DNA from: CAYFPX01 sp964519895
GTDB taxonomy: Bacteria > Myxococcota_A > UBA796 > CAJQPC01
Direction of reading: 5' to 3'
Assembly: GCA_964519895.1 (NCBI GenBank)
Contig: CAZFLE010000004.1
Location: 82,179 to 146,178, forward strand
Length of the DNA: 64,000 nucleotides
Shown here: positions 35,471 through 43,888 of the stretch, one piece after another
Layout: each line of letters opens with the position of its first letter
Numbering within the stretch: position 1 is the first letter of the stretch
Notes under the pieces: model-generated
What the model was told of the DNA's origin: nothing
The model's database searches: none
The model's input: only the letters and a program-made list of their open reading frames with translations
Position numbers and translations under genes: made by a program

Positions 35471-36736
35471 GTGGCCTGGCGGTCTGCACGACGTTCTGCC
35501 CCCATCGACGACAGCCAGCTCTTGCGGTCCGGCCTGGTCCAGCTGCTGGAGACCCTGGCCGCTGGCACCGTGCCCGGTCACGCCAAGGAGATCCGCGCCC
35601 TGGCGGACAAGCTGACCAGCGGGCCGGCGCCGTCGGGGCTGGACCGCGAGCTCACCCGGCTCTTCGGCCAGTCCGGCGACGAGGGCGACCCCGCCGAGGC
35701 CTTTGCCGAGACCGCCCGAGCCCTGGGAGACGCGATGGCCCAGGTGGCCATGTCCGAGCCCACCCTGGAGCGAAACATCCAGCAGCTCCAGGCGCTGGTT
35801 CCCCCCCGGGTCCAGCCCAGCGACGCTCGCAACCTGACCACCAAGGCCCGGGCCCTCGAAGACGGCGCTGTCCCGATCCGCCGCCGGGTCCTGAACGCCC
35901 AGGGCGAGACCGCGCTGATCCTCGAGGCGGTCAGCCACGCACTGGCCGGCACCGAGACCGCGTCGGGCCGCATCGCCAAGAACGCCGGCCAGCTGGCCAG
36001 GACCTTTGCCAAGACCCACGACGACGCAGCCCTTCGGGCCATGCGCGGTCAGATCACCGAGGCCCTGGAGGGGCTGGCCAAGGACGCGAACAAGCTCGAG
36101 CAGACCATGAGCAGCGCCAAGGCCCGCACCCGCGACCTGGAGCGGCGGGTCGAGAAGCAGGCCGCCATCCTGGGCGTGCTCGACTCCTGTCGCCGGATCC
36201 GCAAGGAGATCGAGCGCTATGGCGACGACGAAGACGCGCCCATCGCCACGGTCAAGGCCCCCCAGGGTCTGTGGGACACCCTCACAGGCGTCTACAGCCG
36301 CGAGACCCACGACCGGCTCATCGCCCGAGCGTCCCAGGCCGCAGACGACACCGGCCGGGCACTGAGCCTGGTGCTGGTGGAGATCGAGAACCTGCCCAAG
36401 CTGACCCGGATGTACGGCGAGCCCGCCCGGGACACCGTGATCAAGACCCTGGGCCGCCAGCTGACCGAGGTGGTGCTCGAGACCGATGTGCTGAGCCGGA
36501 TCGGGGACGGCCGCTTCGCCCTGCTGTTGCCCGCGACCAACCTCCAGGCCGCGAACGAGCGGGCCGTCAAGGCCCGGAGCGTGCTCAAGCGGGTGGCGTT
36601 CGCCAGTCGCTCGGGGCGGTTCAACATAAACCTGCGCAGCAGCGCCGTCGAGCGGCGCCACGGCGAGGCCTCCGAGACCCTCGAGAGCCGGGCTGCGACG
36701 GGCCTGGACCCGGTGGTCAAGCCCCGCCGGCGGTAG
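35471..36736 (+). CDS. Coiled-coil protein with degenerate GGDEF domain
   Basis: A 421-residue cytoplasmic protein; the GTG follows GGAGG by five bases. Residues 1-265 are helical with a coiled coil near 200-240. Residues about 275-390 keep the GGDEF fold (LTGVYSRETHDRLIARASQA, LVEIENLPKLTRMYG), but the signature is GDGRF at 345-349 instead of GGDEF and the metal Asp of the first strand is Glu. Cyclase activity is therefore unlikely. It may bind a nucleotide or serve as a signalling partner. Confidence 0.75.
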   Translation: MAWRSARRSAPIDDSQLLRSGLVQLLETLAAGTVPGHAKEIRALADKLTSGPAPSGLDRELTRLFGQSGDEGDPAEAFAETARALGDAMAQVAMSEPTLERNIQQLQALVPPRVQPSDARNLTTKARALEDGAVPIRRRVLNAQGETALILEAVSHALAGTETASGRIAKNAGQLARTFAKTHDDAALRAMRGQITEALEGLAKDANKLEQTMSSAKARTRDLERRVEKQAAILGVLDSCRRIRKEIERYGDDEDAPIATVKAPQGLWDTLTGVYSRETHDRLIARASQAADDTGRALSLVLVEIENLPKLTRMYGEPARDTVIKTLGRQLTEVVLETDVLSRIGDGRFALLLPATNLQAANERAVKARSVLKRVAFASRSGRFNINLRSSAVERRHGEASETLESRAATGLDPVVKPRRR

Positions 36737-36793
36737 CTCGCCCCGCCCCCCCCGGTGTCCAAGTGGGAGGATGGCCCCTGGACCGGAGGATGC

Positions 36794-37312
36794 ATGGCTC
36801 GCTGGATCGGCATGGCGTTGGCCCTCGCCGCGCTGAGCCAGGTCGGCTGCGCGGCCATGCAGCGGACCTGGGCTTTCTCCACGCTCGACGTGACCGGGCC
36901 CGCACTATGGGTCCACGCCACCGAGACCCTGGTGACCCAGAAGGACGTGTGGCTGCAGATCCGGGTCGAGAACGTCTCCGGGGGCCCCCTCGACGTGGAC
37001 CTGGAGACCTTTGTGCTGACCCTGCCCGACGGCGAACAGGTGCTCGGCTACGTCTCCTACATGACCCGCAAGAAGGACCAGATGGGGGGCGCCTGGGACA
37101 AGGTCCGGCGCAAGGACGTCGACGACCCACCACTCCAGCCCGGCAAGTCCTTTGAGATCCAGCTGAACTTCCACCAGTACGGCCGGGACTATCGGCGCCT
37201 GCCCACCCTGAGCGTGGACCTGTCCGGGATCCTGGTCGACGGGGCCTCGGTGACCCTGCCTCCCCTGGTGCTCGAAGCCCCGGCCGAGGCACCGATGGGA
37301 GAGCACATCTGA
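36794..37312 (+). CDS. Lipoprotein, LEA/Ig-like
   Basis: A 172-residue lipoprotein (MARWIGMALALAALSQVG before Cys; GGAGG four bases upstream). The mature part is a single beta sandwich (VWLQIRVENVSGGPLDVDLE, PLQPGKSFEIQLNF, LSVDLSGILVDG), of the kind seen in LEA-type or late-assembly accessory lipoproteins. Its stop overlaps the start of the next gene by one base (TGATG), so both are one unit. Confidence 0.7.
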   Translation: MARWIGMALALAALSQVGCAAMQRTWAFSTLDVTGPALWVHATETLVTQKDVWLQIRVENVSGGPLDVDLETFVLTLPDGEQVLGYVSYMTRKKDQMGGAWDKVRRKDVDDPPLQPGKSFEIQLNFHQYGRDYRRLPTLSVDLSGILVDGASVTLPPLVLEAPAEAPMGEHI

Positions 37313-38106
37313 TGACTCTGATGGCCCTGACGCTGCTCTCGGGCTGTGCCATGAACCTGGCGGAGCTGCGCTCTGCCCGGGTCCTGCGCCCGGGCGAGAT
37401 GCAGGTCACCCAGGGCAACAACGTGGTCGTGCCGACGTCCAGCGTGGGCGAGTCTTGGAAGGCCGCCCAGATCATCTCCGACGCCGAGGCCGACGCTGGG
37501 CTGCTCAGCGAAGAAGAGGCCCTGGACCTGGTGGGCGGCGCGACGGCCATCGCCCTGAGCTCACCGGGGTACGGCACCTTTGCCGAGTACGCCCTGGGCC
37601 TGCCCCGCCGGTTCGAGTTCAGCGCTCGCTTCGGCAACGGCATCTACGGGGTCGGACTGCGCAAGGGGGTGAGCCGGGATCAGTGGCACGCCAACGTGGG
37701 CATCCGAGCCGCCTACAACGGGGGCGGATCCTGGATCTCCTATGCGAACACCCTGAATTCTTGGGTGGACGTGGGCAAGGTCCGCCGCCTGGACCTATCG
37801 GCCACCGCCATGGTCGGCCGGGAGTGGGAGGAGTGGGGCAAGCTCTGGCTGGGCGCCAAGGCCATGGTCAGCCCGTACACACTGGACATCGACGCGTCGG
37901 CGGTGGGGCTGGGTGAGACGTCGACGTCGAGCAGCATGCGCTACGTCGGGGGCTTCATCGGCGGCGGCCTGGGCTTTCGTTACGTGCACTTCACGGTCGA
38001 GCTGAGCGTGCTCTACGCCAGCGGGGAGCTGGCGGTCTTCGATCGCGAGTACTCCCTTCGGGGACTCGTCCTCGCACCGTCTTGGGGCTTCCAGGCCACG
38101 TTCTGA
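37312..38106 (+). CDS. Lipoprotein with predicted outer-membrane beta-barrel
   Basis: A 264-residue protein, signal MTLMALTLLSG before Cys (forced start). From residue 85 on, the sequence alternates hydrophobic and polar residues in 8-10 residue strands (FEFSARFGNGIYGVGLRKGV, HANVGIRAAYNGG, LWLGAKAMVSPYTLDI, FRYVHFTVELSVLYASG) and ends in Phe, as outer-membrane barrels do. Lipidated barrels of this kind are common in myxobacteria. It is translationally coupled to the preceding lipoprotein. Confidence 0.7.
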   Translation: MTLMALTLLSGCAMNLAELRSARVLRPGEMQVTQGNNVVVPTSSVGESWKAAQIISDAEADAGLLSEEEALDLVGGATAIALSSPGYGTFAEYALGLPRRFEFSARFGNGIYGVGLRKGVSRDQWHANVGIRAAYNGGGSWISYANTLNSWVDVGKVRRLDLSATAMVGREWEEWGKLWLGAKAMVSPYTLDIDASAVGLGETSTSSSMRYVGGFIGGGLGFRYVHFTVELSVLYASGELAVFDREYSLRGLVLAPSWGFQATF

Positions 38107-38119
38107 ATACGCCTGGGAG

Positions 38120-39379
38120 ATGGTAGGCCCTCCCGCATCCCTCGCCCGCTTCCTGCCCAGCTGTGTGCTGGACCAGCTGCGGGTCGCGCCTGGAGTTCCC
38201 CAGCAGCCTCTGGTGCGGACCCGCCCTGCCGTCACACTGGTCGCCGACGTGTCCGGCTTCACGGCCAGCACAGAGGCCCTGGTCCAGGCCGGGCCCGAGG
38301 GCGTGGAACAGGCCAAGCGCGGCCTGGACGGCTTCTTCGGCGCCCTGGTGGACCAGGTCCACGCACACGCCGGCGACGTGCTCAAGTTCGCCGGTGACGG
38401 GCTGCTGGCCTGCTGGGACGCCGGACCGGACAGCGGAGGCACTGTCGCGGCCGTGCAGCGGGCCGGCTTGTGCGCCCTGGCCAGCCAGGTCCAGCTCCGC
38501 AGCGCCCGCCCGGAAGGGGTCGAGGTGCGCATGATGATCGGCGCTGGGGATCTGCGAACCGAGCTGCTCGGGGGGACACGAGACCGCTGGGAGCTGGCCG
38601 TGGGTGGCGACTCGATCACGCAGCTGGACGCGGTCGAGCCGCTCTCCAGGCCCGACCAGGTCGTCGTCTCGCCTGCTGCGGTCGAAGCCGCTGGCGCCGC
38701 GATGACCGGCGAGCTCTCGCCGGGCGGCGCGCTCCGCCTCCGCGGTGTTCCCGGCTTCCCTGGCCTGCCGCGTAAGACCCGCAAGGTCTCACCGTCCATG
38801 GCCGCCGGCATGGCGTCGTTCATCCCCCGGGCCATGCAGGCCACCCTGGGCAGTGGGTACGAGGAGTGGACCGCCGAGCTGCGCCCGGTCTCCGTGCTCT
38901 TCGTCCACCTGCCCGAGCTGGACGGCACCGCCTGGGACCAGGCCGCCATCCAGACCCTCCAGGAACAGCTCTACCGTCACGAGGGCAGCCTGAACAAGCT
39001 CGGCCCCGACCCACGGGGCGTCATGGCGCTGCTGGCGTTCGGCCTGCCGCCGCTGGCCCACGAGGAAGACCCTCTGCGGGCGGTCCGTACCGCCGTGGCC
39101 GTTCAGCGCACCCTCTCCGCACTGGGCCGCTCGAGCAGCGTGGGTGTGGCCACCGGCCGGGCCTTCTGCGGCATCGTGGGCACCGAGGAGCGCTGCGAGT
39201 ACACCCTGATCGGCGACGTGGTGAACCTGGCGGCACGCCTGGCCCAGGCCGCCCACGGCGGGGTCCTGGTGGACACCAACACCGTGCGCCGATGCAGGGG
39301 CCGTGCCGCCTTCACGCCGCTGGAGCCGATCGAGCTCAAGGGCAAGCGCCAGCCTGTGCCGATCTACACGCCCTGCTGA
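38120..39379 (+). CDS. Tandem-domain class III adenylyl/guanylyl cyclase (sAC-like)
   Basis: A 419-residue protein with two cyclase homology domains and no membrane helix. C1 (about 35-205) has both metal Asp residues, D43 (LVADVSGFT) and D93 (VLKFAGDG). Its C-terminal transition-state motif is lost (GDSITQLDAVE). C2 (about 260-415) lacks the metal Asp residues but has N369 and R373 (GDVVNLAARL). One active site per chain therefore forms at the C1/C2 interface, as in mammalian soluble adenylyl cyclase (ADCY10). K89 and R154 sit where ADCY10 has K95 and R176 of its bicarbonate site (manual alignment). Substrate ATP or GTP not certain. Confidence 0.82.
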   Translation: MVGPPASLARFLPSCVLDQLRVAPGVPQQPLVRTRPAVTLVADVSGFTASTEALVQAGPEGVEQAKRGLDGFFGALVDQVHAHAGDVLKFAGDGLLACWDAGPDSGGTVAAVQRAGLCALASQVQLRSARPEGVEVRMMIGAGDLRTELLGGTRDRWELAVGGDSITQLDAVEPLSRPDQVVVSPAAVEAAGAAMTGELSPGGALRLRGVPGFPGLPRKTRKVSPSMAAGMASFIPRAMQATLGSGYEEWTAELRPVSVLFVHLPELDGTAWDQAAIQTLQEQLYRHEGSLNKLGPDPRGVMALLAFGLPPLAHEEDPLRAVRTAVAVQRTLSALGRSSSVGVATGRAFCGIVGTEERCEYTLIGDVVNLAARLAQAAHGGVLVDTNTVRRCRGRAAFTPLEPIELKGKRQPVPIYTPC

Positions 39380-39450
39380 GCCGATCTGCGCCCCGGATTG
39401 AATAGATGGCCTCCAACCCCCGTTCCCGCCGGTGTTCCCTGGGAGGAATG

Positions 39451-40503
39451 ATGTCCCGCACCCCCGTGTTCGCCCTCGCCCTCGTCCTGCTCACGGTCTT
39501 CAGCGGCTGCAACCGCACCGAGACCCTCACCCCCGAAGAGGTGCGAGCCCAGCTCGACGATCCCAGTGGCACGGTCGACGACGGCTCGATGGTCGCCATC
39601 GCCGACGACTGGTTCAGCGCTGGAGAAGCCTTCGAGGCCGAGGACATGGCCAGCGTGCTCAAGACCTCCCAGTCCCGCCGGGCCCGGACCGGGACCCCCC
39701 TGGACGTCCTGCTCGCCCCCGAGGTCCTGGACCACGTCCTGTCCTACGGCGTCGGCAGCACGGTCGTGGACATCTTCTGCGTGACCGACCTGATCACCGA
39801 CATCAACGAGTTCGACGACTGCGAGACCGGCGACACCTGCGAGGTGGAGCTCACCATCGACAGCTGCATCCTGAGGCTCGGCGACGACGGCGACGACAAC
39901 GCCGACGGCAAGATCGTGTTCACCCTGAGCGAGACCACCACGCCCGAGTACGACCGGGGCGAGCTCTCCATCGAGTTCGAGGCGTGGCAGTACACCGACG
40001 GCGACCGTGTCGACTACACCGACGGCCTCATCGCGCTGGAGCTCACGGAGTGGAAGACCGAGGATCGCGACGAGATCATCTACAGCGTCGACCTGACCCG
40101 GAAGCACATCGATCCCGACGAGGACGGCGTGTTCACCGACGGCTCCTTCTGGGAGAACCGTGCCCGGGCCGCCATGCGCCTGACCACCCTGGACACCGGT
40201 CCCACACAGACCGTCACCCTGGAGATCCTGAGCTTCGTGGACCTGGGCAACGACGGCACCCACGAGGACACCCTGGTCATCACGCTGGACTACACCGAGA
40301 CCCAGGTGAGCACCGACGTCGAGGCCGCCAGCCTGACGCTCCAGGTCCGAGGCAGCAACGGCAGCTTCACCTGCTCCTGGCACGGCGCCGTGGCCGAGCA
40401 GACCGAGGACACCACCGGCTACCACTCCGAAGGCACCTGCGTCGACGACGACACCGGCGAGACCTTCTCCTGGGACGGCACGCACGTGGTGACCAGCGGC
40501 TAG
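39451..40503 (+). CDS. Acidic lipoprotein, function unknown
   Basis: A 350-residue lipoprotein with GGGAGG before a double ATG (39448/39451); the signal MSRTPVFALALVLLTVFSG has one basic residue and LFSGC-type lipobox. The mature part is rich in Asp/Thr and beta strands, with short Asp/Gly stretches (LRLGDDGDDNADGKIVF; DPDEDGVFTDG) that could bind calcium. Four or five cysteines. No family recognised. Confidence 0.7.
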   Translation: MSRTPVFALALVLLTVFSGCNRTETLTPEEVRAQLDDPSGTVDDGSMVAIADDWFSAGEAFEAEDMASVLKTSQSRRARTGTPLDVLLAPEVLDHVLSYGVGSTVVDIFCVTDLITDINEFDDCETGDTCEVELTIDSCILRLGDDGDDNADGKIVFTLSETTTPEYDRGELSIEFEAWQYTDGDRVDYTDGLIALELTEWKTEDRDEIIYSVDLTRKHIDPDEDGVFTDGSFWENRARAAMRLTTLDTGPTQTVTLEILSFVDLGNDGTHEDTLVITLDYTETQVSTDVEAASLTLQVRGSNGSFTCSWHGAVAEQTEDTTGYHSEGTCVDDDTGETFSWDGTHVVTSG

Positions 40504-40511
40504 CCCGGGAC

Positions 40512-42200
40512 CTAGTAGAGACCCGCCGCCCGGAGCTGGGCGACCACCACGTCGCTCCGCTGGGGCAAGTACTCCTGGGTCAGCCGGGCGTACTCGTCCG
40601 TCCAGAAGTCGTCGACGGTGTACAGCTCATAGGGGCCGTTGCTGTAGCTGTGCACGTCCCGGCGGTAGTCCCCCCAGCGCACGGACTCCGCCAGCACCGC
40701 CGGCGCCACGACCTCTGCCAGGGCCTCGAAGCGCGCCAGGGCCACAGGCGCCGACAGGGCACCGCCTTCGCCGAAGACCTCGTGGGCCCGCTCCTGGACC
40801 CGGGCGACGAAGTCCGGGTGCTCCAGCAGCCGGCGGTAGATGCGGGCCGGTGAGCCCGCGGAGTCGGCACCGGTCACGTCGGTGGCCAGGTCCTTGAGGG
40901 TGTGCTCGGTGTCCCAGGCGAAGAAGATCCAGCCCACCTGGTCCTCGCGCCCGTGGCCGGCGTACCAGTTGTGGCTCGGCCAGTCGTCGTTGCCCAGGTA
41001 GATGTTGAGCAGCATGTAGTCGATGAGGTTGTCGAGCTCGACCTGGGCCGCGACCTGGGCATAGGCGTCGTCGGTGGCCACGCCGCGCTCGACCAGGGCG
41101 TGCAGCCCCTCCCAGGCGTCGAGATCCCCGTCGATCGCCTCGCCGGAGTTCACGGCGTCGTACCCGGTGTCCTCGCCGCCGTAGAGCCGGGCCAAGAAGC
41201 TCGCCTGAGGCCGCGGATGCAGGTTGTAGAGCCCCCAGTAGAGCCCGTCCAAGAACACGTGCACATAGGTCCCGGACACGCTGGGGCGGCCCAGCGCGTG
41301 CTGCGTGCTGCGGGCGAACTGGTCCCGCAGGTACTGGCCCCGGCTCCGCTGGAGGCTGTCCCAGTGGATCCAGGACTGGTTGTACCGGGCCCGCAGGACC
41401 AGGGTGTCCCACCGGTCGATGGTCTGCTCCGGCAGCGGGAGCTCCGATAGCGAAGTGGGCCCATAGTCCGCCTTGAACAGCAGGCGCAGGGCCTTCTTGG
41501 GGCTGCTGGCCGGGTTGCGGCTCGCGCCGCCCATGATGCGCAGGCCAGCGTTGACCTGCCAGTCGTCGCCGTCCTGGCCGAGCCACTCCAGCGACACCGG
41601 GACCTCCCAGTCGACGCCCTCTGACTCGGGGTTCTCGTAGATGCCGTTCGGGCCCCAAAGATCGAAGGGCGCGACGACCAGCGAGACGATGGGCAAGGCC
41701 TCGAGCGCCGGCACCAGGCCGTCGGTGACCAGCTCCGGATCCATGGCGTAGTCGGCGCTGTACCCGCCCCACCAGGTGGTCGGCCAGGTCGACGGCGCCG
41801 CCTGGTCCGCGACCTGGTCCAGGAAGAGGAAGCTGTGGGTCACGGGCTCGGCCAGAGGTCGGTCGTCGAGCAGCGCGACCGCCGAGAGCGTCGTGGTCGC
41901 GCTCACCGGGAGCGGTCCGGTCCAGACGTCGCCGCCGTGGGGGTCGGTGCCGTCGGTGGTGAAGCGGATCTCCGCGTCCGCCGCGTCGCAGGACAGCACG
42001 AGCTCGAAGGACGCGTCATAGCGTCCCCGGGTGTGGCTGAAGGTCACCGCGACGCCGCCCAGGGACTCCACGGTCACCCCGGGTGTCGCCGCACTGTCGA
42101 TGACGCTGTCGACCCCCGAGGCCGAGTCCGAGGTCCCCGACGTGGTGACCGTGCCGCCGCAGGCCGCGAGCCACGAGGTCACCAGGAGGAGAGAAGCCAC
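40512..42200 (-). CDS. CotH kinase-family lipoprotein
   Basis: A 562-residue lipoprotein with a GTG start (VASLLLVTSWLAA before Cys). Residues about 60-110 form a chitobiase-C-terminal-like beta domain (AEIRFTTDGTDPHGGDVW). The rest is a CotH domain: SPKKALRLLF, DRWDTLVLRARYNQSWIHWD, YVHVFLDGLYWGLYNL, the active-site region NDDWPSHNWY, and FFAWDTEHTL. CotH in Bacillus is an atypical kinase that phosphorylates coat proteins. Here an extracellular protein kinase or a structural homologue is likely. The overlapping sequence upstream belongs to the divergent strand, so the start was set at the signal peptide. Confidence 0.82.
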   Translation of the reverse strand: MASLLLVTSWLAACGGTVTTSGTSDSASGVDSVIDSAATPGVTVESLGGVAVTFSHTRGRYDASFELVLSCDAADAEIRFTTDGTDPHGGDVWTGPLPVSATTTLSAVALLDDRPLAEPVTHSFLFLDQVADQAAPSTWPTTWWGGYSADYAMDPELVTDGLVPALEALPIVSLVVAPFDLWGPNGIYENPESEGVDWEVPVSLEWLGQDGDDWQVNAGLRIMGGASRNPASSPKKALRLLFKADYGPTSLSELPLPEQTIDRWDTLVLRARYNQSWIHWDSLQRSRGQYLRDQFARSTQHALGRPSVSGTYVHVFLDGLYWGLYNLHPRPQASFLARLYGGEDTGYDAVNSGEAIDGDLDAWEGLHALVERGVATDDAYAQVAAQVELDNLIDYMLLNIYLGNDDWPSHNWYAGHGREDQVGWIFFAWDTEHTLKDLATDVTGADSAGSPARIYRRLLEHPDFVARVQERAHEVFGEGGALSAPVALARFEALAEVVAPAVLAESVRWGDYRRDVHSYSNGPYELYTVDDFWTDEYARLTQEYLPQRSDVVVAQLRAAGLY

Positions 42201-42243
42201 AGCCCCAGGATAGTCCGAGGCCGCTGCCGGGGTAGGTTCTCTC

Positions 42244-42576
42244 GTGGCCGAGCGGGACACCCAGAGCACCATCGAGCTGTCCCTCGTCTCGATCCGTCCG
42301 GACGAGGACATCGAAGACCTGATCCTGGACACGCCGGTCCCAGCGGACGGGTGGGGTGGGCCGGTCGTCGAGGCCCCGAGCCCCGGGCTGGAGCTGGGAC
42401 CCGAGCTGGGCCGGGGCGGGTCTGCCGTGGTCCGGCTGGCCCGCCAACGCAGCCTGGGACGCGAGGTCGCCGTCAAGGCCGTGCGGCCGGACCTGGACGG
42501 GGCAGGGCTGCGCAACATCCTGCTGCGTGAGGCCCGGGTGACGGGGGCACTCGAGCGTCCGGGAGCCGCGACATGA
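42244..42576 (+). pseudogene. Truncated Hanks-type Ser/Thr kinase (N-lobe only)
   Basis: A 110-residue frame with GTG start. Residues 50-110 are the first part of a eukaryotic-like kinase: LGRGGSAVV (Gly loop, 55-63), K78 in VAVKAV and E96 in LLREARVTGALE (helix C). The protein ends exactly where the 'HPNIVPV' strand should begin; no HRD or DFG follows in any frame. The ATG of the fatty-acid hydroxylase overlaps its stop (ATGA). It cannot be a working kinase. It is either the stub of a deleted gene or a reused N-lobe. Confidence 0.7.
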
Positions 42577-43436
42577 GGCGCTTCGTCTACCAGCCCCAGA
42601 GCTGGACCCACTCGGTGAGCTACGCCGTGGGCTTCGCCTTGGTCCTGCCCCTGCTGTCGTGGCAGGGAGCGGCGGTCTGGGCGACCCTCCACGACACGCT
42701 GGGGGGCTGGGGCGCGTTCGTGGGCCTGGGCTTCGCGGTGTACATGATCGTGTTCTGGCTCGCGGGCGGCTTCTACATCGCGGCCGACGCCCGGGGCTGG
42801 TTCGCCGACGCGAAGATCCAGCCCAGGCCAGCGGGCCGGGACCGCTCTGGCCCTCCGCTGAGTAGGGCGGTGCGCGTGGTGCTGCGCAACCAGTTCCTGG
42901 GCACGCTGCCGGTGCTGATCGGGCTCTACCCGCTCCTGCTGTGGCGCGGCCTGGACATGGCCGCCGACCCCGACCCCTGGTGGCTGGTCCTGGCCCACCT
43001 GGCCGGCCTGGTGCTGATCGAGGAGCTCGGCTTCTACAGCACCCACCGCGCCTTCCACCTCAGGCCGCTCTTCAAGCGCTTCCACCGCATCCACCACGAA
43101 TTCCGCGAGAGCATCGGCATCGCCACCCACTATGTGCACTACGTGGAGCACCTGGTGGGCAACCTGGGGCCGATCTTTTTGGGCGTGGTGATCCTGTGCC
43201 CACACCCGGTCACGATCTTCTTGTGGGTGGTGCTGGCGGTGGTCAACGCCATTCACACCCACAGCGGCTACGCCTTTCGGTGGATGGTCTGGCCCCACGA
43301 CCACGACTTCCACCACTTCAACGTGACGGGGAACTATGGCGTACTGGGGGCGCTGGATCGGCTCCTGGGCACCGACGACGCGTTTCGCGAGGTAGCCCGC
43401 AGTCAGCGGGCCGGGCTCACCCCGCCCGCCGCTTGA
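42573..43436 (+). CDS. Sterol desaturase/fatty acid hydroxylase family protein
   Basis: A 287-residue membrane protein with four or five helices and the di-iron histidine motifs HRAFH, HRIHH and HDHDFHHFN, plus single histidines in THYVHYVEH and AIHTHSGY. These enzymes insert OH groups or double bonds into fatty acids, carotenoids or sterols. The substrate is not evident. It overlaps the truncated kinase by 4 bp and the convergent membrane protein by 20 bp. Confidence 0.85.
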   Translation: MRRFVYQPQSWTHSVSYAVGFALVLPLLSWQGAAVWATLHDTLGGWGAFVGLGFAVYMIVFWLAGGFYIAADARGWFADAKIQPRPAGRDRSGPPLSRAVRVVLRNQFLGTLPVLIGLYPLLLWRGLDMAADPDPWWLVLAHLAGLVLIEELGFYSTHRAFHLRPLFKRFHRIHHEFRESIGIATHYVHYVEHLVGNLGPIFLGVVILCPHPVTIFLWVVLAVVNAIHTHSGYAFRWMVWPHDHDFHHFNVTGNYGVLGALDRLLGTDDAFREVARSQRAGLTPPAA

Positions 43437-43833
43437 CCTCCAGCTGGGCCACGAACCAGGTCGCGGCAGCGATCAGAGGCAGGTCGATCCACATCCAGGC
43501 CGGGCCGTTCAGCGCCACCTGGTTGTAAGCCGCGCCGGCCAGGGTCAGGCCGCCGATGATCCAGGCCAGGACCTGGGGGTGCGACGCGCCCAGGCGGGCT
43601 GCGAGGCCGCCGCCCAGGGCGGCTTGGCCGGCGTGGGCCACGAGCACCACCAGGAAGGCATGCACGGGCAGGCCCTGGATCCAGGCCTGGATCGCCTCGG
43701 CCTGGGCCGGGTCCATCATGTCGACACCCTCGGGGAGCGGCGCGATGAGCTTGGCGTTGAGCATGACCAGGCCCATGTTCCACAGGTTTCCGACGACCAA
43801 GCCCACGAGTACGGCGCCTAGGTTCCGCAGCAT
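43417..43833 (-). CDS. Small four-helix membrane protein
   Basis: A 138-residue protein with four hydrophobic segments (VLVGLVVGNLWNMGLVML; HAFLVVLVAHAGQAALGGGL; VLAWIIGGLTLAGAAY; WMWIDLPLIAAATWFV). Conserved-looking charged residues are few. I recall similar small membrane proteins annotated only as hypothetical. Its 3' end overlaps the end of the convergent hydroxylase gene. Confidence 0.65.
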   Translation of the reverse strand: MLRNLGAVLVGLVVGNLWNMGLVMLNAKLIAPLPEGVDMMDPAQAEAIQAWIQGLPVHAFLVVLVAHAGQAALGGGLAARLGASHPQVLAWIIGGLTLAGAAYNQVALNGPAWMWIDLPLIAAATWFVAQLEVKRRAG

Positions 43834-43888
43834 GTTCCCTCGGGGACGGTTGCCGAGCCCTAACGCAGGCTCCGGCTACACTCCCTCA

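Noticed and set aside
42576..43436. C-lobe of the truncated kinase in another frame
   Set aside because: All three frames after 42576 were read; only the hydroxylase is coherent and no HRD or DFG occurs.
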